From: Norana najaformis
Taxonomy: Eukaryota > Annelida > Clitellata > Crassiclitellata > Hormogastridae
DNA: 64,000 nucleotides
Direction: 5' to 3'
Assembly (NCBI GenBank): GCA_964023275.1
Contig: OZ029921.1
Coordinates: forward strand, 16,776,204-16,840,203
Below are positions 27,501 through 39,500 of the stretch, one piece after another. The notes beneath the pieces were generated by a model. That model searched no databases. It was not told the DNA's origin and saw only the letters and a list, made by a program, of their open reading frames with translations. Position numbers and translations under genes: made by a program. Every line of letters starts with the position of its first letter. The stretch's first letter is position 1.

Positions 27501-30500
27501 TTAAGTGAAATAAATAAGACATCAGATGAACTGAGCTCCACACAGCTGCTGTGAATAATTAAGTTTATTCAACTAAAATGTTGAAAAGGCTTGACCTTGA
27601 GAGTGTAACTGGAGACCAGCAGATGGCATGGCCATTGTTTCTGGTTGTCCAACAGGAAGAGGGTGCGACTGTGGTGTCAGCGGACGGGCATTCTGTCCCC
27701 TCAAAAGCTGCTGCAGTGGATTTTCCATGGGCGGGGCTGGTGGTGGGGGGCCAGGAGCCCCAGTGTGTGGTTGCTGCTGCTGCTGCTGTTGTTGAACTGG
27801 AGCAGCCAAATAGATGCCCCAGGGAGGCTGAGCACTGTAGTACTGTGGCACAACAGGTGGTCCTGAAACAAGCAACACATCACAAAACAGTTCATCACAA
27901 TAGCTGCTCTGCTACTTGCAACAGGTAAAATGGTAAACACTGCTCTTTCAAGGGCAATTACTAGATGACACAAATGTGTTTGCCAGTGCAGTGAGTAGCA
28001 GTTAACTTGAGCAGTGTTGAGTACAGCTGGATGTACAGTACTTAGATGAAAGGCCATCCACTGAATAACAGGTCATCTAGACAAACTCAGTCCTCCATTC
28101 AGTTTTTAATGCACCCTGAATGAACCTCTCAAAGGCACTCCTCAGTAGCAGAAATCATGATAGAGTTTATTAAGAACACATTCATATATAGGTAAATCAT
28201 GTTCAAGTAGCAGGAAAAGTCCCCAACGGCAAGCCTTGCATACATACAGAACCCAACCAATGAAGTCCCATCCAGGGTTGTCAGTTGACAGCATGTTCAA
28301 ACTTCATGAACCAAGTTGTGCTGTAGAATTATGACAATTTCACAACTCTACAACCAAGCCTGTATTCACTTGAAATTGAAACCTTCTACTAAGGCTCACA
28401 TAATTTCCTGTTACTGAACCAAAATGCACCTAAAAACAAGGGCTTTTATCAAATTTCATTTGTATTATTAATTTTGTTAAAGTACTTATTATATGCAGAA
28501 GGTCTGTAAGTCTGAATCTGCAGCGTGGATGAATGTAATGTATTGTAAAAACCTAAATCAAACCAGTGAAAATGTTAAATTTCAACTCCATTAATTTAGG
28601 AGAAATTTTTTCATTTACAAAAAGAGAACATTAACTCACCAGGAATCTGCACGCCATAGGCATCTGGTGGGTTGATAATGTATGGTGCCGATGCATATGC
28701 TGGAACACCTTGAACAAGTATCACAAACACCAAACAGAACATAGACTTCATTACTGTTTGGTCCCCTCTCCATCAGCGTTTGGGGATACCCTTCAGTCTG
28801 GGCAATCAACACCAAATGAATAACACCAGAATAAACTGAGGCAAAATTACCTACTGCATCTTTAGTGCTTTTCAACAATAAAGCATCATATCTACACAGG
28901 AAGTAACTGATCAATAAAACATAATTCAGTTTATGTAGCATTGTAAAAGGCATTAAATGAATGTCAGGTAATATTACATTATGTTAAAATATGATAAACT
29001 ATGCATTTATATAGCACCATACAGAACACTACAAGAATGCCAAGTACTATGACAATGTTAGAATAAAAGATCTTTCTAGCTGTTGTCCTGTTTTCGAAAG
29101 TTACCAAGCAACACCTACCTAGCTGTTGTTGTTGCTGTGCTGCCATTGCATACTGTTGCTGGGCTAACATTGCAACCGGCTGTTGCTGGCGTTGCTGCTG
29201 CTGTTGTTGTTGTTGCTGAGCCAACTACAAGGAAACAACATGAAATAATATAGTCACACAACACACAGCAAACATCCTGCAAGAGAATTCTACCGTGTTC
29301 CAATTTCATCTGCCTAAATGCAGATAAACAGGATGCTAAGAATTCTGCGAACAAAGATGGGCGCAAGATCAAAAGACTCTCATTTTAGACTTGGCATTAT
29401 TGTTTTAAATCAGAAAGTACACTTCACACAAAGGATTGCATTCACATTTATTATTATGACTCTATCCAAAAGCAATTAAAAACAGAAAGCCTCAATCAAA
29501 AAACCATTACATTCAGTTTATTCAAACCCAGTTTAACATAATATCTGTTGCACAGCATAAATTACAGCATAAATTTAAGCACAACAACTCAAGAGTCACA
29601 CAATGCTCCAATAAAAAGTCTGTCTCATCATATGCACAGCATGCAGGCAAATGCCAGTACAAAACCCAAAACAGGAAACAAAAACTTGTGTTGATACCGC
29701 CAGTTAGAAGTTTGACACAGTTCTAATGGATTACTAAATATGGAATCAGACCATTTGTGACCTTCAGCCATGCTGGAATGGCAACACTTCTAGAAAGGCA
29801 TCTTTGCAGGAAATAAATAACACACCTAAAGCTTTTTATTAGGGAATTTCCAACTTCTACGGTGATTTTTTCATGTTATTTATTCCTCCAAGTAACTTGG
29901 TCACATGTCATACACGGACTTTGTAGCCAAAATATGTTGAAGATAGAATATTTAGGACTTGCCCAATCCAGTTGAAATTCAGTTTAAAGCATTTACAATT
30001 TTTTTTTCAATTATTCTTAAAGTAGCATTCTGATGATTTTAATTACACTTAACCCAAATTGTGTTCTGCTTCTTTGGCCTCTCTACTAAACCTGCATTTA
30101 AGGGTATCTCGAAATTAAAATTCTGGCCATAAAATTAAACACATTAAACACTCAAGAAAAGAAAAATAAAAATAAAAACTTCAAAAATAGAAGTAATATT
30201 TTCTGCTCAGCAGCGCGTAAGCCTATTTTACCTGTTGGCCATAGTCAAATCCAAAGTTTGGCGATTCTGTTGAATGCATCATTTGGTTAGAGTAGTCAAT
30301 GTGGAAAGGATCGATCTGGATTGGTTCAAAAGGTGGAGCATCGAAAGTGAGTCCAGCATTACCAACCACTGGAGGCTGAGATAAAGCCTGCTGCTGTTGT
30401 TGCTGCTGAGTATGCGGTTGTGGAACCATCTGTAGCATGCTGTCTGCTGACAACTGGCCAGGGTTTAGTTTTGGAAATCCTCCGAATGGAACAGGTGGCA

Positions 30501-33500
30501 GTCCCTGCTGGCCAGCCACAGCTGCAGCCACTGCTGCCATTGGCATGCCACTAAAGGGATGACTACAAACAAGAAGTACAGAATATGCATCACATTACGT
30601 ACCACTGGTATCACAAATATCATTTAAAGAACATCATGTATTTATCTACAAAAGAATGCAGAAGAAGAATGCAGAGTACACGTGACATTTCCAAGTAATC
30701 TGTGTATCATACTAAAATGTGGATTCATGATTCATGCACAAATGGACTGCAAATCTGAGGGCTCTATACAACTCTAAAAACATGTAAATTAAGAGTCAGA
30801 AGTGTTCCACTTAGCAGATAGATGGACCACTGTGACTATTCCTGTATGACATTACAATACAGAGCTGGTATGATTATAATATATTGCTGCGACTTGATAA
30901 TTTGAATGCCTCAAAATGTAAACATTAAACTTTCATCTGCTAACCCTTTCTTTGTCCAAGAAATAGGACCAGTAGTATAGAACTTGTTGCCTCTGGCTTT
31001 TTTCCAAAATCTAAATAGACTTATGCTGAGATTTCTTATGGACTTATTTATAAAATTTCATAACAGATGTTTCACTTTGTTAAAACCCCAAGCAATTAAA
31101 TCACTGAAATTAAATAAATTATGATTATAGTACTGTATATAAGACGCAGTTTTTTACACGAACTTCTAGGGGTGTGTCTTATTTAACGGTGCAACTTATG
31201 TGCGGAAATTTTACACATTTTTTTAAGTAGCTGAGTATAGTCGGCAAAGACCGATAACGATTAAAATTAAATTAAATTATATCACATTTATCAAACGCAA
31301 ACAGAGGCCTACATAGTGAAAGCAGGAACAGGCTTGCAGACGGCGATAGAGTTCGCAGTGCCCCTTGGCTGATAGCCTGCCTTGTCTTGTGCCCTCTGCC
31401 TCTGCTGTGACCTCCACCTCTGCTGCGTCCTGTGACCCTCCACCTCTGCTGTGTCCAATGACCTACACTCTGCATGCGACCTCCTACGGCGGGCCCAAGA
31501 GAAGCGCAGGACGCCCTGCTAAGCCTACTTGGCGCCTTTCTTGGAAAGGGCGACAAAAGAAGGGGTCAGGAAGCTGCACTTGGCTGCACTGGGGCTTTGA
31601 GAAGGCTGAAAAATTTGCTGGTATTTATTCTTCCATCTATATACTACTGTCTTACTGCAATTCAATATATCATCATTGGATGCCTTCAGCTGGCTGTATT
31701 TACTTAAAGAACCAAGTAATTATTATCAAACTACCAATAACAACAAATGTTGAAAATCTTTAATTCATAAGTGCAAAAATAATTTTATTTCAACAAAGTT
31801 GTCTGAGCAGTTATTTGCTAATGATGACCACGTATTTACGGCCATCATTAGCAAATGCGCTTATATGCATTGTGACTGGAAATCTGTGTATGGTTGCATT
31901 TTATATACCAGTGCAATCTATGTATTGATTTTACAAAAATTTTGCCATTTTTTGTGTCACTGCGTCTTATACTAAGGTACAACTTATAGTACGGTAGTCC
32001 TTAATAATAAACAATCCATTGTAGAAATCTGCTGTACATAAACTCTTTCTAGCAATTTCAAAAAGTGCCACTATAAGCATCTAGTTGTGCAAATAGTTTC
32101 AACACAATGAATAAACCTGTTGTGCAGCAATTTAAAACTCACTAAAACAAGTTTTGGCATCAAACTAAGTAAACATACATAGTATCTGAAGCTCTTCTTT
32201 ACACGTTACCTCAGTGTTGCACCCGGCTGAATGATGCCATTCTGAATATCATCCTTGCCAGGAATTGGTTTAGCTTCTCCCTCGAACTGTGTACAATCAG
32301 CAGGCACATTTTCTCCTCGCATTTTATCAGCTTCACTTCCAAGCTGTTGAAAATCAACTCTAACTTAATACAGACATCAGTTTATCAGTTTCACTTTCAA
32401 GGCAGAAGTGGTTAGCAAGCAGTGCAATTAAGTAATTAGAAGATCAGTCCCTTGTGCTAACCCCAAGAGCAGCCATGGGTCTGAAGTGTTGTTAATGACT
32501 TCATTTTTCTTAGCCTCAGCATATGAGGGCAGTTGGCCAGTCCTCTTCCTCACTATCCAATCTCCCACCAAAAGTGCATAAATAAAATAATAATAATCCA
32601 AGGACTTTTATAGCGCCACTGCAATAATGCTCAAGGCATCAGTCGATAGACGGTTGTTAAAAAGCAAAGTAGTTGTGCATACCAAATTCCAGTGTAAGCC
32701 CGGTCAAAAGCCAAGAGCAAAATCCAAGAAGACACAGATACAGCCTATGGAGGAAATGAGTCCAGGAAAAAAATGGGTATTTAGTCAAGGCCTAGAGGCC
32801 AACACAAATTCTGCAGAGTGTATGTTTGCCAAAAACAAGTTCCAGAGTCTGGGAGCAGCAACGGAAAAGGCACACTCACCCAGAGCTATGCTTGTCCTCG
32901 GTATGACAAGAGTTAGATAGTCAGAGGACCTGGTCGAGTAGTTACAGGTCTTGGGAGTCAGCATGAGACAAAGATAATGAGGTAGGCTAAAATGTAGAAC
33001 CTTGTACACAAATAGCCCAGCCTTTAAAATCATTCTCTTTTCTGTGGGTAGCTTGTGCAGCGATTTTAGGAGTGAAGAAAAGCGCTGATAATTTGAAGTT
33101 TTAGTGATGGTCCTGCCCAAGGTGTTTGAACCCTTTGAAGTTTGAAATGCCAACAAAAAGTGAGTTACAATAGTCATGACAGCTGGACACCACGACATTG
33201 GCAAGACAAACCAAGGCAGAAAAAGGAATGTGGCATCTAAGTCTTCGAATGTCACGAATGTAATAGTGGGCTGATCTACATACTGAATTGATGTGTTAAT
33301 GGAAGGATAGGTCAGAATCAACTACAACAGTTAAATTACAAGCTGAACAGCTGTGCTATATAACAGAATTCTGTTCAGTTGCTGCATAGTTCCAAAAAAA
33401 TTAGGAATTCAGTTTTGGATAGATTTAAGAGCAGTCCATTTTCTGCCATCCAGGACTGCACATGGTGAAAGACCTCACCTAACAATTAAGCTGATAATTT

Positions 33501-36500
33501 GGAGTTTTAGTAATTAAATAAACTTTTAGAAAGACACTTTTGAGCAAAACACATGACCAAAGTCTCAGTGAAAAATTTATAGACAGTGAAAAAATTTATC
33601 TAACAACCAGAGCACTGGCAGTATGAAAGCAATCTACAGCACTCACGTATCTGCCTTTCATCGTCGGGAATCGTGGGTCTCTGTCTCTAACTACTGGTGC
33701 CCCGCCAAGAACATACTCTGCCATATTTACACCAAGCACGCCCGTCTCAGACGACCTTGGAGACAGTGATAACAACTGTTCATTGTTTCCTGGAAAGCCG
33801 GAGCGCATACGATGTGCGCCTAGGCCAAATTCCCCTACAAAACAAAACAACACTGTTCAACAAGTCCAGCCAAAACTTTGTGAAAATATTAGCATTACTG
33901 TCCGTCAGTCACAAGTCATAACATGCAAGAAAAAACATGAGGTGGTAAAAGGCTAAAAGTAATAAGTCTGGGCTTACTTTGTTGAATAAAGATGTCACAA
34001 AAACAACAGATAGCTAACATATAGTACAAAAGCTGTACTGATGAGTCAGAATTATTCTGTTAAAATAAATGATAGAATACTTTAATCAACAGCATAGAAA
34101 CTGCTAGTGCTTAGCTGACACAGAGAGAACATTAATTTGACATACATAATACAAAAACCGTAAACCTTCCAGCCAAATCTAACCATGAGTAACAAATTTT
34201 GCCTCAAATAACTACACAAGAAGAGTGTGTGAAGGTGCAACATGAATGCACTGCAATGCAACAATTTTCACTAAAATGCACATTGATACAAAGCAAATTT
34301 GGGTAAAATGTGATCACAACCATGGATTATAAATGCAAACATTTGTGATCTTTGGAAGATAAACTCATACAGCACTGAAATGGTAAGGCCTATCCTGACG
34401 GAAGTGCTGTTCTTTCTTTTTTCGTCATTCGATGAGCCAATAGTGGGTCAAATGCTTCCACAGTATATCAAAATAGTCACTATAAAGTATCAGCATCATA
34501 TTTCTAGAAGACTTTCACCCGTATGGATCTCTCCAAGGTACATACAAGGTTTTTATTCTACAGCATCTTTACATGAATCGTAAAAATAATTTATTTAAAA
34601 TACTTTATTTAAGTCTCTAAAGAAAAAATATGCTAGATCAATGTAATGTAATAAAATTTAATTTTCTTTAGAACCATGTAATAAAGTTCAGGTAAAAGGA
34701 AAGCCTACCTATAGTCTGTTGCAGTTTGCTAAGCAAAAGCAGCACATCAGCAAGAAGCAAAACAAATCTCACCGACTTTTTAAAGAAAAAACTAAATGAA
34801 TTTATCTGACTGAATTGAATACCAAAATAAAGTAAAAGTTACTACATTGTGCTGTGCTTCCTTTAAATAAAAGTGAATTTTAGAGTTGTTTCTGTACTTA
34901 ATTGATCTAAACTAATTACACCATATAAATTTATCTACGGCATTCCATATGCACAGCCTGAAGTTCATGGCATCCAAAAGAGGAAAATCAAAACAACAGA
35001 GTACAAAGCATTTAAATCTAATTTACTATAAATTCGTTTCCATTTCAAAACACAGTTAGGAATTAAACAGTTCTCCAGATCTGGCAGCCTCCATTCCAAA
35101 ATGCAATTTCAAATTAAAAATGTAATTTTCTGGCCACCTCTACAAGTTGAATGATGCCCTTGGCAAGTACTTGTAGCTTGTGTACTGGTTTTTCATGGCA
35201 ATACTACATTCTAATGATTTTGTACGCCAAATAGTACCTTCAAATACACAGGCACAGAGACACGTGCTGAAATTTTGTTCACAAAATACCAATTCAGTAA
35301 TGCAGCCCTTGGCACTATATGGCACTTGACATGGATGCACTATATGACACTTGACATGGATGCACTATATGGCACTTGACATGGATGCACTATATGGCAC
35401 TTGACATGGATGCACTATATGGCACTTGACACGGATGCACTATATGGCACTTGACACGGATGCACTATATGGCACTTGACATGGATGCACTATATGACAC
35501 TTGACATGGATGCACTATATGGCACTTGATATGGATGCACTATACGGCACTTGACATGGATCCCAAATCCCATTTTACAGTGAGGGTGTAGTGTATAAGA
35601 ACTGAACCCTTGAAAAATATAATTCAAAGAGGATTTGGAGCTACAGCAGCCATTACAAGAACACAAATAACTAATTAAGTAAGTAGCTAAATAAGCAAAC
35701 CTCTTGGGTAGGCAGGTCCTATACGACCTGAAGGCCAGCTTTCTTGCTGTGGTGTCCAAGGATTAACTCCAGGGGAGAACATGTGCTCCCCACAGTCAGC
35801 CACACCAGTTCCTTTATCATCCTGCCACAGTTTCTTGGGGTTCGGAACCTACAGGTAAGAGATCATTATTTTGTGCAGATCAAATACCTGATTAAAAGTG
35901 CTCTTAGCAGTGTGTGAAAATTAACCAAATTTTACAATGTTTTGAAAATTTTCATTTGAATGTCACTAAGGTTTCATTTTACACAAATGTCATCATGTTA
36001 TGCTAAAGTCTGACACTGCCAAGATCCATTTAGTCTGAAGATGCAATACTGATATCCTAAATTATGTCACTGTAAAAATGTAATACTATACAACATTACA
36101 TAAACCACTACATAACATAAACCACTACATAACATAAACCATACAATAACATACATTATATAAACCATTACATAAACTTAAACCATTACATAAACCACTC
36201 CATGCATGGCATTTACCGTATTATCTCACGTATAGTGTGCACTTTTTTCCTAATAAAATCTGCTCAAAGTCTGGGTGCGCATTGTACATAGGAAAAAAGT
36301 TCTTAGATGTTTTCGAAAAACACCCCTCATGCGCCATTAATGAAAGCAGCATGTTGATGGCCTAAGTAAGAAATATCAATGTTATCTGCCCTATTAATGT
36401 CATACAATACAATGGATTAGTAAATATTAAAACAAGTAGTCAATTCTTTGAATAGTAATTACATTAAAATTTCGCTTTAAATATATCGTACATGCAACAT

Positions 36501-39500
36501 AGAAGACAAAGGCCCCTAACATAGCGCGATACTGAACACGATGTCGGCAGCCATTTAGTCACATATTATTAGCAACTTGCGACGCTGAAAACGAAAATCA
36601 TAATAAATTTCATCGTCTGAGAACGATTCGAGTGGATTTCGATGGGCCCTAAACACTATTTGATGCTGAAAACTTCCCTGAATGCGATGAATTATGACAG
36701 CTGCCATTTTGTTCCCTTTCATTAAGCTCAGACTAGTTCACTTGCATCTGCTTGCAGGGCAGACTAGGGCTATTCCAGGCGTAGTGTGCTAAGACCGCGT
36801 GGTGCATACCGAACTAATTCGCTAGTCGGGCGTAAGCCGAACTCAGTCTGGGATTAGCAGTTACGCCCTGCGCATTATACATAGGTACTAAGATTTTTAC
36901 ATTAGGATAAATTTTGCAACTCGGGGTGTGCATTATGCACGAGTGCGCACTATAGCCGAGATATTACGGTATTCAGAGCAAGCCCAATAAACAGGAGTAA
37001 TAAACCAAGTGCATCACTTCATTCTGATGCCACATCAAACACACTACATGCAACAACAATAAAGCTCAAAGAATTAAACCAACTATACAGTGATAATACT
37101 AATAATAACAACAATAAACAGATAAGAAGATGGTTATAAACTCATAGTTGTGTGAGAATTTAATGAACTTACTTCATTCTTTTCAGAAAAAGTCATACTG
37201 TGAAATTCTCTTTCTATGTCGCTGACAGTTCGAGCCTGATATATAAGAACAATAGCATTATTTTAATGATGTGCTCAATCAGTATAACTGCAAGTACAAA
37301 AGAGCATTTAGCGGGAGCTGTTGACAAATGAGTACCATAAACACAATGACAGAACATCCTGAAGTGGCTTAATTACTTTGACGCTTTCACATTCAGCATC
37401 CCAACTCTGCCTGCCTAAATGGAAGAACTGCTTTTCAAAGACCATCTGGTTCATAGCACCAGCAGTAATTGTCCAATACCAGATTTATACATTTTAAAAT
37501 CTGTGGAATTAGTCTGTCTAATAACTTCTACAGTGTCACAGTAGTAATGTGCTAGTAATCAAACAATGGTTAATCCAAAGTGCAATGGATAAAAAACTCT
37601 AGTCTGGAATCACTCAGACCAAAATGCAAAAGAGCAAACACTCAAACAGAGGAATAGTCTTTTGGGGAAAATATGATGGTCTGGCAAAGCTTTTCATCAT
37701 AATCTAAAAACCAATTTAGAGTCATTCAAGCAGACATGCACCAAAAAAGTCTGGAGTTGGAAACTAAAACCTTATCAACAACATGGTCTAGATCAGGGGT
37801 CAGCAACCAGTGGCCCACAAGTCACATGTGGCCTGCAGAAGGTTTTTCTGTGGCCTTCAGGAATTTTAGGACTAGACAGAAAAACACCCCTGAATCATAA
37901 GAAATTACAGCAGAATTCATTTTGGAGAATGTAAAGTTTATGACTTTACTATAGAAAGTGCAGAGGGTCTGCATTGCATCTCTCACCACCATTTCTCTTC
38001 TGGTTCTGTGAAGATTTGGCAGGCATTGGTGAAGTACGTGACAGCCTCCTTCTAATTCAGGAGTCTACAAATTTTTGGAAGCATAGCCTACTATGAACCA
38101 ACTTTCTTCCCACCCTACCACACACCATGGATCCAAAGGCTGCCCGCACCCTCTGACATGTGTGTTCATATGTAGAAGTTCTCCCTGATGTTGTCAACCA
38201 TTGCCAGATATTTAGCCAAAACCTCTGCAGTCTGTATAAGTGTAGATAATAATTATTTGTGACATAAATAAAGCAAACACTGCCAACTACGTTACCCATA
38301 TAATGATAACTTTATTCTAAAGAAACATTTCCGATGAAGGCCAACAAATTTATTGATACGTGAACAACAATTTTTGAGGATTATAATTTGAAATGTCAAT
38401 TATGAATTAAAGAAAAAGGACATTATGAGCTGAGAAAGACAAATCTTTGAAATATTATTTGTTTTCAGTACAGCATCTTGAATAAACAGCTTGTTCGAAT
38501 TGAATTAGGAACTTGTGCAAATCACAGGGTAACTGAGCTGTATGTGCCATATACGATTTTTAAAAATAAGCAAGTTAGCTATAGAGGCTGAAGTTAGTCC
38601 TCAAAACACAGATTTATTTGAATAAATCTATCTTTTGGTCATGACAATAACATTAAACAGTACACTTCAAACATCTTTAGCTGGAGGTCATTGAACTATG
38701 CATTAATGACGCACTGAAAGACTATCAACTCCAGTGATCTCGAAGCATTTGATTCTCAACTTCCAGCTTAAACTTTTCCTCAGATAAAAACATTACAACT
38801 TATAAGCACATATTCACAAGGATGTCTATCCCCAAAGCCAATGATGCATTCCCCCTCTCACAGAAAATGTTGTCCATTCTTACATCCAGTGGGGATCCAG
38901 AAGTTAGAAAGGGTAGGTAGCAAGCCAATAAATTTTTAGGGTTCTTTTTTAGTCTTCATGACACTGAACAATCATTTCCTGTTGTCAAATTTCTGATAAC
39001 TTTTTAGTCTTTACAGTTTTTGACTCACATTTGCAGGTCATTAGCAAATTATTTATGACTACTTATAAACTTAAAAACTCCCTAAAACTGATTTTTGCCT
39101 TCCCTCTGGAATCTGTATGATACCTGGTTTCGAGCTTCTGAATATTCATATATGCACATGGATTTTCTTGCATGGACCCTGGATTTTCTAACATGCCTAC
39201 TAATTAGCCCTCTGGAAGGACATAAATCGATATTTGGCCCACCACAAGAAAACAGTTTCCACCCCTGGTTTTGGTCTAGATTTTAAACTGTTTCAGAATT
39301 TAAATTATGAAGATTTACATCACAGGAAGACACACCATACTTTGTGGACTATATGTTGCTCCACAGTTTAAGTCACAGAAATGCAAAGATTGAAACATTT
39401 TAAATAATTTTTCTATACAAGTAACATCTCGCGTTGTTGTGTATCCTGCACATCCAATATGCTGAACACCATGCTCAGTCATATTAGTCAACAATGACAT

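Noticed and set aside
31272-31763. Long open frames in a CG-rich patch
   Set aside because: They lie inside a pogo-like element with short internal repeats and show no transposase motif.
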